From an uncultured Mycoplasmatota bacterium (GTDB lineage Bacteria; Bacillota_I; Bacilli_A; RF39; UBA660): DNA of 9,005 nt. A program made the position numbers and the translations under genes. Shown here piece after piece: positions 1 through 7,065 of the stretch (position 1 is its first letter; every line of letters starts with the position of its first letter). The notes under the pieces were generated by a model. It searched no databases. It saw only the letters and a program-made list of their open reading frames with translations, and was not told where the DNA came from. The stretch covers positions 1 through 9,005 of the forward strand of contig CAMMBO010000037.1 in the NCBI GenBank assembly GCA_946494435.1, in the 5' to 3' direction.

Positions 1-4
1 TCTC

Positions 5-2059
5 CTACTTTAATCCTTGCTTTTTCGTCATCATTTCAAGTGTTGCTTCATTAATAGCATCATCTAGTGTCTTAATATCATCTAAAATCATACTATATCC
101 TATACTTGCTCCAAAGTCATGTGGTAAACTCTTCATTTCTTTTTCTAGTTTTTTAGCATATGTCTCTACTTGTCTTTCACTATAACCTACTAAGTAAACT
201 AAGAATTCATTACCATCTGTTCTAATTATTTCACTGTTTTCTAACTGCGTATTAACTAGGGTTGATGCTGCAGTTACAATTAATTTATCTCCTTCTTCAT
301 GACCATAGTTATCATTAACATATTTAACATTATTTAAGTCAATTATAACTACGGCTTGTGGGAACACTTTACTAGCTTCCCAGTCAGGAGCTTTCTTATT
401 TAAGTAGTTTCTATTCTTTAGTGATGTTAAAAGGTCTGTATATTTATGTCTATCTTCTTTCTTAACTTTCTTTATCTTATGTCTACGTTTAAAGTATAGA
501 TAAAGGAATGCTAAAGCGATTAAAGGAACAGAAACTATTATTAAGATAATTAAGAATAAGCCCATAAAACTACTTCTTTCAACTATAGACCTACTAATAT
601 CGGCTAGACCATTATTCCTATAGTTATAATAAGAATTAGTTGTAATAATATAGTTAAATAAGTTATAGAATGTATTGTTATTATTCTTAACCATAAACTT
701 ATAATCATTCATCATCGTATCTTGATATAAGACATCATAATCTTCAAAAGTTGTATTCTTATAAAGATTATAGACTTCTTTATCTACTACTAACATCTTA
801 TCATTAGCATTTTTAACTAAATCATTGTTATTATCATAGGTTGTTATATCACTTCTACTATTATTTTCAAAGTAATTATATAAAGAAGTATTATCTAACA
901 TAGCAATTTTTTCATCTTTTAAGCTTTCAAAAGAATTAACAACATGATTATCACTTCTTCTACCTAATACAACATAATCTTCTATGAATGTTGAAATAGT
1001 CTCTTTATAATCATCATTAACATTATTAAAATTATAATAATCAAAGTAAATATCTACATCGCCTTTTTCTATCGCTTTTCTTAAAGCTTCAATACTTCCA
1101 TATTTCTTATAAGAGAAACTTATATCAGTAAGACGACTCATTCTTTTTAAGTATTCTCCAGCGATACCAGAGACATCTCCATCTACATCAACTTCATATG
1201 GATAGTTTTCTACATAACCATAAACATAGTTTTTCTTAACTAAATCTGTAGAGTCTTTAGAACTTACATTATTCTCTGTTATATAGTAATTAAAATAAAC
1301 GTCATTATATTCATCTACATAATTATCAGTTTTCCACTTTTCAAAGTATTTTCTAATAATTGTATTAAGTCTAGCATTAGATTTATCACTACTTAAAGTT
1401 AAAACTATTTTTTTAGACATTTCTGTAAAGTAATAGTTTATATAGTAACTATTATTTTCAATAGTCTTATCTAAGTACATTATATTAGGTATTATAATCA
1501 TACCCACTTCATCATTATCTAAAGCTTGAAATAACTCATCTATTGTGTCATATGATTTAAAGGCAAGATTAGTTCCTGTTTTTAAATAATAACTAATCTC
1601 AGCTACATCAGAATTAAAAACACCAAAGGTAATATTAGACATATCACTTACTCTATTAATTCTTCTATATTCTTTACCAATAGCGATATAACCATCTTCA
1701 GCGATTAACAAATCATTATTAGATAATTCATCCTCATTATTTAAGACTTTAAAACTATAAGCATTATTTTTTTCTAAGTCATCATTTTTAGAATAAGCTA
1801 TTTTGTTGAATTCTAAACCAACATTTTTCTCAAAATCATCTAAGAAATTAAAGAATACTCCTTCCCCATTAAGACCATATAAGGGATAATCATTGATAAC
1901 ATTAATATCAATCATTGTTGTACTGTTTTCTAGGGCCCATTTCTTTTCATTGACAGTTAAAGAAGTTTTAGCATCTTCTCTATTATAATAGAAAAAGACA
2001 CCTACAAATACAATTACTACAACTAAAAGAGGAAGAATGATTAGTAATTTTTTCTTCAT
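5..2059 (-). CDS. Membrane receptor: tandem solute-binding domains, TM, degenerate GGDEF domain
   Basis: The 684-residue protein has a clear sensor layout. An N-terminal membrane anchor (about residues 5-24) is followed by two extracytoplasmic regions that read like bacterial family-3 solute-binding domains, about 45-260 and 277-485. A second helix lies at about 499-523, then a basic stretch and a cytoplasmic GGDEF domain at about 540-680. The GGDEF fold is recognisable from DLLTSLKNRNYL, the metal/substrate segment IDLNNVKYVNDNYGH (D574, N582, D583) and a C-terminal ASIGYS segment. The signature, however, reads DGNEF (615-619) instead of GGDEF, so the third-position acidic residue needed for metal binding is Asn. 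No RxxD inhibitory site is seen before it. In the family, solute-binding domains sense small ligands and GGDEF makes c-di-GMP; here activity is doubtful and a receptor or non-catalytic role is possible. The SD (TAGGAGGA, 2063-2070) overlaps the stop of the gene upstream, so the two form one operon. The gene ends in TAG just inside the window. Confidence 0.88.
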   Translation of the reverse strand: MKKKLLIILPLLVVVIVFVGVFFYYNREDAKTSLTVNEKKWALENSTTMIDINVINDYPLYGLNGEGVFFNFLDDFEKNVGLEFNKIAYSKNDDLEKNNAYSFKVLNNEDELSNNDLLIAEDGYIAIGKEYRRINRVSDMSNITFGVFNSDVAEISYYLKTGTNLAFKSYDTIDELFQALDNDEVGMIIIPNIMYLDKTIENNSYYINYYFTEMSKKIVLTLSSDKSNARLNTIIRKYFEKWKTDNYVDEYNDVYFNYYITENNVSSKDSTDLVKKNYVYGYVENYPYEVDVDGDVSGIAGEYLKRMSRLTDISFSYKKYGSIEALRKAIEKGDVDIYFDYYNFNNVNDDYKETISTFIEDYVVLGRRSDNHVVNSFESLKDEKIAMLDNTSLYNYFENNSRSDITTYDNNNDLVKNANDKMLVVDKEVYNLYKNTTFEDYDVLYQDTMMNDYKFMVKNNNNTFYNLFNYIITTNSYYNYRNNGLADISRSIVERSSFMGLFLIILIIVSVPLIALAFLYLYFKRRHKIKKVKKEDRHKYTDLLTSLKNRNYLNKKAPDWEASKVFPQAVVIIDLNNVKYVNDNYGHEEGDKLIVTAASTLVNTQLENSEIIRTDGNEFLVYLVGYSERQVETYAKKLEKEMKSLPHDFGASIGYSMILDDIKTLDDAINEATLEMMTKKQGLK

Positions 2060-2067
2060 AATTCCTC

Positions 2068-2523
2068 CTATCTATCTTTAGTCCATGAAAATTCATCTTT
2101 ATCTTGATGTTTATATCCTATAATAGGAAATCTTGTATCATCATTATCTTTACTTATAAATACTTGAATATCATAAAATGATGTTTGGTCTTTTTTTAGA
2201 TTATCAATAACAGATGAAGTTAAAGCTTTAGCAGGGTCTAGTTCTACATCATCATTAACAGTAATAAGAACATTTAAAATGCGTCCCTTTATATCAGTAT
2301 CAGCACTTTTTACTTCATCTTTATCTTCTAAAGATTTAATAATGTCCTTTTGTTGTTTATCTGTTATTTCTACTTTTTCTATACCATCAAGTCTATCTCC
2401 ATAGATAGCAGTTCCTTCATTTGGAAAGAAGGTTAATTTGATAGCAAAAACTAAAACTACAAAGATTACACAGATAATAAAAGCAACTACGGTAACCTTA
2501 TTATTTTTAATAAAATTCTTCAC
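2068..2523 (-). CDS. Small single-pass membrane protein of unknown function
   Basis: I do not recognise a family. The protein has a short basic N-terminus (KNFIKNNK), one strongly hydrophobic helix of about 20 residues, and then an extracytoplasmic, charged domain of about 115 residues rich in Asp and Lys. That domain looks alpha/beta (alternating hydrophobic strands such as GRILNVLITV and FYDIQVFI around helices). The Cys in the helix lies mid-membrane and does not form a lipobox. A GTG at 2532 would give 154 residues but has the SD touching it. The GTG at 2521-2523 (151 residues) sits 8 bases after the GGAAG core of TAGGAAGTGAT, a near match to the 16S-complementary consensus, so I chose it. 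An ATG overlapping this start is out of frame and is followed at once by TGA. The stop (TAG) overlaps the SD of the GGDEF-domain receptor downstream, so the two proteins are co-translated and may act together at the membrane; that pairing is inference. Confidence 0.75.
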   Translation of the reverse strand: MKNFIKNNKVTVVAFIICVIFVVLVFAIKLTFFPNEGTAIYGDRLDGIEKVEITDKQQKDIIKSLEDKDEVKSADTDIKGRILNVLITVNDDVELDPAKALTSSVIDNLKKDQTSFYDIQVFISKDNDDTRFPIIGYKHQDKDEFSWTKDR

Positions 2524-2527
2524 ATTT

Positions 2528-2538
2528 ATCACTTCCTA
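2528..2538 (-). promoter_or_regulatory. Ribosome binding site deciding a GTG start
   Basis: On the minus strand this reads TAGGAAGTGAT, close to the extended Shine-Dalgarno consensus TAAGGAGGTGAT. The distance from GGAAG to the GTG at 2521-2523 is 8 bases, which is ideal. The upstream in-frame GTG at 2530-2532 lies inside the SD itself and is therefore unlikely to be the start. Confidence 0.65.
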
Positions 2539-2546
2539 GTATAATT

Positions 2547-2575
2547 ATTATATAATATTATTTAAAGTATAGCAA
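2547..2575 (-). promoter_or_regulatory. Sigma-A-type promoter for the membrane protein/receptor operon
   Basis: On the minus strand, TTGCTA (2570-2575) and a perfect TATAAT (2547-2552) are separated by exactly 17 bases. Transcription would start near 2540, giving a leader of only about 17 bases that begins just before the SD. The -35 box lies directly after, and slightly below, the gatB stop. No GC-containing terminator hairpin was seen between gatB and this promoter, so read-through from gatCAB is also possible. Confidence 0.6.
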
Positions 2576-3994
2576 TTATTTATTTAATTCTTTAACTAAC
2601 ATGTCACTAGCTTTTTTAGGATTAACCGCACCCTTAGTCTCTTTCATTACTTGTCCCATCAAGTATTTTAAAGCTCTATCATGACCAGATTTATAGTCAT
2701 TTACACTTTCACTATTATTTTCTATTACTTTGGTAATGATATCTTTAATGAAGCTGTCATCTGTAATATTTTTAATGTTAAATTCTTTTTTTAACTCATC
2801 AAGAGTCAAATCTCTTTCCATTAGTGAATCTATTAAGTCTTTAACATTTTTATTAGATAACTCTCCTTTTTCTAGAGCATCAACAACACTAACTAGTTTT
2901 TCATATGAAAGATGGGTATCAGTTATTACTTTATTATGTTTATTTAAGTATGATGAGATATCTGAAAGTAATAGATTGACAGCTGTTACATAGTTAGTTT
3001 TAAATTCTAGTAGTCCTAAGAAATAATCGTTTAAGGGTCTATTATTGATTAGTTTTTCTATTTGTAGAGAACTAAGTCCAATCTCACTATATTTTTTTCT
3101 TAGTTCATCTGGAAGTAAAGGTAGAGTTTTCAAAGAATCATTAATAAACTCATCAGTAAGTTCTAGATAAGGAATATCTGGTTCGATGAAGTAACGATAG
3201 TCATTACCTGTTTCTTTAACACGCATTAGGATAGTTTCGCCTAACTTATCATCAAAACGTCTTGTTTCTTCTCTAATAATGCCACCTGTTTCAAGAACTT
3301 TTTCTTGTCTTTCTATTTCCTTTTCAATAGCAAGTCCAACATTATGAATAGAACCAATATTCTTAGTCTCTGTTCTTACACCAAGTACATCAGTCTTACT
3401 AATGGAAACATTAGCATCACATCTCATGCTTCCTTCTTCCATTTTGCAGTCACTAATATTTGCATAAAATAACATCTCTTTTAATTTAGTAAGATAGGCC
3501 ATCGCCTCTTTACCATTACTAATACTAGGAGTTGTTACTATTTCTATTAAAGGTACTCCTGCTCTATTAAAGTCTAAAAGACTTACACTCCCACGATGGG
3601 CACTCTTACAAGTATCTTCTTCGATATGAATATCAGAAATACCTATTTTTTTCTTAACTCCATCTACTTCTATTTCAACATAACCATTAGTACCAATAGG
3701 AGTTCTATTCTGAGTAATCTGATAGTTCTTAGAGTTATCTGGATAAAAGTAATTTTTTCTATCAAAGTGCATTTTCCTAGTAATATCACAGTTTAGGACT
3801 TTACAGGCTCTAAGTGCTTGTCTTATTACTTCTTTATTAAGTGTAGGTAATGTTCCAGGATAGCCTAAGTCAATTACATTAACAGAAGTATTAGTAGCCA
3901 TACCATAGGCGTTGGCACTATCAGAAAAAAGTTTACTTTTACTTTTTATTTCGACATGTACTTCAAGACCAATAGTTGGAATATAGTTACTCAT
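2576..3994 (-). CDS. gatB: Asp-tRNA(Asn)/Glu-tRNA(Gln) amidotransferase subunit B
   Basis: GatB binds the misacylated tRNA and activates the Glu or Asp carboxylate with ATP, so that ammonia from GatA can convert it to the amide in the cytoplasmic GatCAB complex. The 472 residues match the family's normal length. Recognisable segments are IGLEVH at 8-13, DRKNYFYPD at 78-86, the acidic HIEED at 123-127, RAGVPLIEIV at 144-153, MRCDANVS at 190-197 and DYRYF at 265-269. The C-terminal YqeY-like tRNA-binding domain ends in ALKYLMGQVMKETKG-type sequence (about 440-455). The layout is that of the Bacilli-type enzyme without the zinc-binding cysteines. A few usually constant positions differ (EEDTCK for EEDAGK, FIEPD for FPEPD). 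The ATG directly follows the gatA stop, and its SD lies inside the end of gatA. It is the last gene of gatCAB. Confidence 0.97.
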   Translation of the reverse strand: MSNYIPTIGLEVHVEIKSKSKLFSDSANAYGMATNTSVNVIDLGYPGTLPTLNKEVIRQALRACKVLNCDITRKMHFDRKNYFYPDNSKNYQITQNRTPIGTNGYVEIEVDGVKKKIGISDIHIEEDTCKSAHRGSVSLLDFNRAGVPLIEIVTTPSISNGKEAMAYLTKLKEMLFYANISDCKMEEGSMRCDANVSISKTDVLGVRTETKNIGSIHNVGLAIEKEIERQEKVLETGGIIREETRRFDDKLGETILMRVKETGNDYRYFIEPDIPYLELTDEFINDSLKTLPLLPDELRKKYSEIGLSSLQIEKLINNRPLNDYFLGLLEFKTNYVTAVNLLLSDISSYLNKHNKVITDTHLSYEKLVSVVDALEKGELSNKNVKDLIDSLMERDLTLDELKKEFNIKNITDDSFIKDIITKVIENNSESVNDYKSGHDRALKYLMGQVMKETKGAVNPKKASDMLVKELNK

Positions 3995-5413
3995 TTAAAA
4001 CACCTCCTCAAGAAAACTAGCAAGTTTATAAATAGTCGCTTCATCAAAGGCTTTACCAACTATATGTAGTCCAATAGGCATACCTTCACTATTAATCCCA
4101 ACAGGAATGTTTAAGCCAGGAAGCCCTGCCATATTAACAGGTATTACTAAAACATCGTCCATAAAGGCTTTATGAGGGTCATCTTTGGAATTACCAAGAA
4201 GTGGAGCGACTCTTGTTGTAGTTGGTCCAATAATTAAATCATATTCTTTGAAGATACGATTAAACTCTTTAGTTATATCATCACGTACCATTAAGGCTTT
4301 ATCATAATATGTTTTAGCATTCTCACCACTTAGTATGTAAGAACCTACCATAATTCTTCTTTTAACTTCATCACCAAAACCTTCGCCACGTGTTTTTCCA
4401 TACATTTCATCAACACTATTTACATCACTTGCTCTAAATCCATAACGAACACCATCAAAACGTGCTAAGTTACTACTAGCTTCAGCCATAGCGATTATCT
4501 GATAAAGGTTAACAGCTGTATCTAAGTATTTCATATCAACAATATCAACAACAGCACCATTTTTATCGCAAAAAGAGATGACTTCTTTAATTCTCTTACT
4601 AATCTCTTCATCAACAATATCACTAACAAAATATTTAGGTAAGGCTATCTTCATACCTTTAATATCTTCCCCAATTAGTCTTGTAAAGTCTTCTTTTTCT
4701 TTTTTGACACTAGTAAGGTCTCTATCATCTTCACCTACTAAGACATTTAGTAAACTAGCATTCTCATAGACAGTTCTAGTCATTGGTCCAATTTGGTCAA
4801 GACTTGATGCGAAAGCGACTAATCCATAACGTGATACTCTTCCATAAGTTGGTTTCATACCAACTATTCCTGTGTAACTAGCAGGTTGTCTAATACTTCC
4901 CCCGGTATCACTTCCAAGTGCTAGAGGAATAAGGCCTCCTGATACAGCACTAGCACTACCACCTGAACTACCTCCACTAACACGTTTTTTATCATGAGGG
5001 TTTAGAGGTGAACCAAAGTAACTTGTCTCACTAGTAGACCCCATAGCAAACTCATCCATATTAGTTTTACCAATAATTAACATTTTATTTTCTCTAATTT
5101 TCTCTACAACTGTGGCATCATATATAGGTATAAAGTTTTCTAAGATGTGAGAGGCACAGGTTGTCTTTAAATCTTTAGTAACAATATTATCTTTAACAGC
5201 GATAGGAATACCAAAGAAAAGATTATCAGGGTCTACTTCACCTAATTCACTTGCTTCTTCTCTTACTTTATCATTAATAGTAATAAAGGCATTTAAGTCT
5301 TTATTTTCTTCTATTCTACTTAAAGCTTCATCTACTAAATCAAGAGGAGTTATTTCTTTCTTTACTAATAACTCATGTATTTTTCTTATATCTAAATCTA
5401 AATATTTACTCAT
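3995..5413 (-). CDS. gatA: Asp-tRNA(Asn)/Glu-tRNA(Gln) amidotransferase subunit A (glutaminase)
   Basis: GatA is the amidase subunit of GatCAB. It hydrolyses glutamine and passes the ammonia through a tunnel to GatB. The amidase signature is intact: GGSSGGSASAV at 147-157 and GSDTGGSIRQPA at 167-178. The Ser-cisSer-Lys triad can be placed as K74, S149 and S173, with the same spacings (75 and 24) as the well-studied S. aureus enzyme (K79, S154, S178). The 472-residue length is slightly short of the usual 485 or so, but nothing appears missing. The ATG overlaps the gatC stop by 8 bases, and only a weak SD (GGTGAT) precedes it, so translation is probably coupled to gatC. The stop codon abuts the gatB start. 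Confidence 0.97.
   Translation of the reverse strand: MSKYLDLDIRKIHELLVKKEITPLDLVDEALSRIEENKDLNAFITINDKVREEASELGEVDPDNLFFGIPIAVKDNIVTKDLKTTCASHILENFIPIYDATVVEKIRENKMLIIGKTNMDEFAMGSTSETSYFGSPLNPHDKKRVSGGSSGGSASAVSGGLIPLALGSDTGGSIRQPASYTGIVGMKPTYGRVSRYGLVAFASSLDQIGPMTRTVYENASLLNVLVGEDDRDLTSVKKEKEDFTRLIGEDIKGMKIALPKYFVSDIVDEEISKRIKEVISFCDKNGAVVDIVDMKYLDTAVNLYQIIAMAEASSNLARFDGVRYGFRASDVNSVDEMYGKTRGEGFGDEVKRRIMVGSYILSGENAKTYYDKALMVRDDITKEFNRIFKEYDLIIGPTTTRVAPLLGNSKDDPHKAFMDDVLVIPVNMAGLPGLNIPVGINSEGMPIGLHIVGKAFDEATIYKLASFLEEVF
4001..4009 (-). promoter_or_regulatory. gatB ribosome binding site inside gatA
   Basis: The minus-strand sequence GAGGAGGTG codes the gatA residues Glu-Glu-Val just before its final Phe and, at the same time, is a strong Shine-Dalgarno sequence 8 bases before the gatB ATG. 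Since gatA TAA and gatB ATG are directly adjacent, a ribosome finishing gatA is placed to start gatB. Confidence 0.8.
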
Positions 5414-5699
5414 TAATCATCACCGGCACTTCTATAAAACTTCCATTCTTTTTAGGAGCATTTATTGTCGCTTCACTTGCGCTTAACATCTTTCCTACAA
5501 CATCTTCTCTTAATCTAGTATTATCTTCTATTGGTGTATACATCATCTCATCATCATAGTCTTTAACCTCTTTTATCTTATCTATATCATCCATTAGTAC
5601 TTTAAGTTGTACTCTAAACTTCTCTATTTCTTCTTCAGTTAAAGAAATACGAGCTAGATAGGCAACATGTAGTACTTCTTCTCTACTTAATCTATCCAT
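5406..5699 (-). CDS. gatC: Asp-tRNA(Asn)/Glu-tRNA(Gln) amidotransferase subunit C
   Basis: GatC is the small subunit that wraps the GatA-GatB interface and is needed for the folding and stability of GatA. Its 97 residues show the family's features: an N-terminal helix (LSREEVLHVAYLARISLTEEE), a central helix (FRVQLKVLMDDIDKIKEV), then an extended Pro-containing segment with TRLREDVV and a C-terminal FIEVPVMI. It is the first gene of the operon. A strong SD (AAGGAGGA, 5703-5710) precedes the ATG, and a promoter sits 25-53 bases upstream of it. The end overlaps gatA by 8 bases. Confidence 0.95.
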   Translation of the reverse strand: MDRLSREEVLHVAYLARISLTEEEIEKFRVQLKVLMDDIDKIKEVKDYDDEMMYTPIEDNTRLREDVVGKMLSASEATINAPKKNGSFIEVPVMINE

Positions 5700-5723
5700 A
5701 GTTCCTCCTTTTCTTACTAGCTT

Positions 5724-5752
5724 AGTATACCACAGATTAGAAATTAAAAAAA
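5724..5752 (-). promoter_or_regulatory. Extended -10 promoter for gatCAB
   Basis: The minus strand carries TGGTATACT (5724-5732), an extended -10 element. The -35 region, 17 bases further upstream, is only a T-run (5747-5752) and matches the consensus poorly; the TGn extension may compensate. The T-run is also the tail of the putative terminator of the cassette upstream, so the two signals are merged. Confidence 0.5.
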
Positions 5753-5772
5753 GTAATAGTACTTATATTACT
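5746..5772 (-). terminator. Probable weak intrinsic terminator after the fic cassette
   Basis: On the minus strand AGTAATA (starting inside the TAG stop of the second paralog) pairs with TATTACT across a 7-base loop, followed by a run of seven or more T. The stem is only 7 bp with one G-C pair, so termination may be partial and some transcripts could read into gatCAB. Confidence 0.45.
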
Positions 5773-6364
5773 ATACTTTCCTATTACCTATTCTTAAAAC
5801 TCTTTCATTCGCTTTCGCCATTTCTTCTTTTTTCTTATAATCATTTTCTAAAGCTATTTCAAGAAAATACTTTTGATCTAAGAAACGTTCAACTTTATAG
5901 AAATCTCTATTCTTCTCCAATTCATCTAACTCTCTTTTAATTATTTCATATTTAACATAATTTTCTTTATATTCAAAATTAAATATTTGTAAATATTCTT
6001 CTAAAGCTTTTAAATAATCTGGACTATTGTTTTCCCTTAAAAATATATCTATTTCCTTAAAACTAATAATATCTTGGCCATAATTAATTGATGTTAATGG
6101 TTTAAGAAAAGGACTTTCTTGTAAATATATTTTATAAGTAGCAGGATAAACTTTCTTTCCTATCTTTCTTTTATCCTTTAATTTAATTTTTCTTAAATAA
6201 TTATCATTAACTGGTATTAATCTATCAGTTATATCAACTACTCTATTACCAAAGCTTGTAGAGATTTTATCTGTAATAAGATTAAAATCACTTTCTAAAT
6301 AACTAATGTTATATAAACTTAAAACTCCTTTATTAGGTAAATAAAATTCTTTTCTAATTTCCAT
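5771..6364 (-). CDS. Unknown protein, second tandem paralog in the fic cassette
   Basis: I do not recognise this 197-residue family. It is soluble by appearance, very rich in Lys, Glu, Tyr and Ile, with no signal peptide or membrane segment. Residues 1-28 (KEFYL.NKGVLSLYNISYLESDFNL core) match the first paralog at 24 of 28 positions. A C-terminal third (about 99-193) also matches, with IISF, FNFEY (128-132), a helical Glu/Lys-rich stretch, and EMAKANERVLRIG (181-193). The middle (about 35-98) is unlike the paralog and about 35 residues shorter. It has a normal SD (AAGGAG, 6371-6376) directly after the stop of the first paralog, 6 bases before ATG. As the last gene of the fic cassette it could be a partner, regulator or substrate of the Fic enzyme, or a specificity-type module; this is inference from position only. 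Confidence 0.8.
   Translation of the reverse strand: MEIRKEFYLPNKGVLSLYNISYLESDFNLITDKISTSFGNRVVDITDRLIPVNDNYLRKIKLKDKRKIGKKVYPATYKIYLQESPFLKPLTSINYGQDIISFKEIDIFLRENNSPDYLKALEEYLQIFNFEYKENYVKYEIIKRELDELEKNRDFYKVERFLDQKYFLEIALENDYKKKEEMAKANERVLRIGNRKV
6281..6364 (-). repeat. Copy 2 of an 84-base direct repeat at the start of the paralogs
   Basis: The first 84 bases of this gene match the first 84 bases of the neighbouring paralog (6980-7063) at 76 positions, with no gap. Similarity falls off sharply beyond it. Four of the 28 encoded residues differ. Confidence 0.8.
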
Positions 6365-6376
6365 AATTTTCTCCTT

Positions 6377-7063
6377 TTATTTATTAATACAACCTAATTT
6401 TAAAATTCTTTCATTAGATTTCGCCATTTCCTGTTTTCTATGATACTCTTCTTCTATCTGTTTTTCAAGAGAATACTTATTACTAAATAGATTACTAAAA
6501 TCACTCTTAATTATTTGATTTAACTCTTCTTTAATTAAATCTTCTTTAGAATAAACTTCTCTATATTCAAAATTAAAAACTTTTAAATATTCTCTTAGAT
6601 ATTTTTGATATTTATCTATATTATCACTATTTAAGAAACTAGCAATTTTTTCAAAGGTAATAATATTAGTAGGAAATGATAGTCCATATAGACTTTCTTG
6701 ATAAGTTATAGAATTAGTATTAATTTGGTTAAATAATTGTAAATAAGACTGGTAATTATAATCAATAGGAGTTAAATATTCTATAAATTCATCTTCTATC
6801 ATAGTATCTTTAAACATATAAAATGGTTTTTCCTTCTTTTCTTCACTTCTTGTTTTTAAATCAGAAAAAATCATTTTCAAATCATTATCTTTAAATGAAG
6901 GCAATTTACTACTAATAGAATTATAAAGTTCTGCAGAAGCCTCACATTTTAAACTATCAGAAATATTTTTTATAACTAAATTAAAATCACTCTCTAAATA
7001 ACTAATGTTATATAAACTCAAAACTCCTTTGTTAGACAAATAAAATTCTTTTTTAACTTTCAT
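6377..7063 (-). CDS. Unknown protein, first tandem paralog in the fic cassette
   Basis: This 228-residue protein has no family I can name. It shares its N-terminus (1-28) and its C-terminal third (about 134-224: IITF, FNFEY at 163-167, EMAKSNERILKLG at 212-224) with the gene that follows. The middle (about 35-130) is divergent and longer, with a charged patch TRSEEKKEKP around 71-80. No membrane or signal segment is present; the C-terminus is predicted helical and highly charged. The ATG lies 2 bases after the fic TAA and no Shine-Dalgarno sequence is visible before it, so translation most likely depends on ribosomes finishing fic. The start is supported by alignment with the paralog's N-terminus. 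The tight linkage suggests that it works with Fic, but the function is unknown. Confidence 0.82.
   Translation of the reverse strand: MKVKKEFYLSNKGVLSLYNISYLESDFNLVIKNISDSLKCEASAELYNSISSKLPSFKDNDLKMIFSDLKTRSEEKKEKPFYMFKDTMIEDEFIEYLTPIDYNYQSYLQLFNQINTNSITYQESLYGLSFPTNIITFEKIASFLNSDNIDKYQKYLREYLKVFNFEYREVYSKEDLIKEELNQIIKSDFSNLFSNKYSLEKQIEEEYHRKQEMAKSNERILKLGCINK
6980..7063 (-). repeat. Copy 1 of an 84-base direct repeat at the start of the paralogs
   Basis: This is the matching partner of 6281-6364: 76 of 84 bases are identical, ungapped, ending at the start codon in both copies. It encodes the conserved N-terminal segment that precedes the divergent central region. Confidence 0.8.
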
Positions 7064-7065
7064 AA

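Noticed and set aside
2541..2560. Palindrome TATTATATAATA as an operator
   Set aside because: It is pure A/T and contains the -10 box; such palindromes are frequent in this base composition.
2730..2993. Plus-strand open frame of 87 codons inside gatB
   Set aside because: It lies antisense to a firmly identified gene, has low-complexity Ser/Leu-rich composition, and no ribosome binding site or family resemblance.
3596..3796. Plus-strand open frame of 66 codons inside gatB
   Set aside because: It is a shadow of the conserved gatB sequence with Phe/Ile-rich translation and no supporting signals.
4578..4769. Plus-strand open frame of 63 codons inside gatA
   Set aside because: It is antisense to conserved gatA and its translation is a Ser/Leu/Ile-rich mirror of acidic/basic codons; nothing suggests a real protein.
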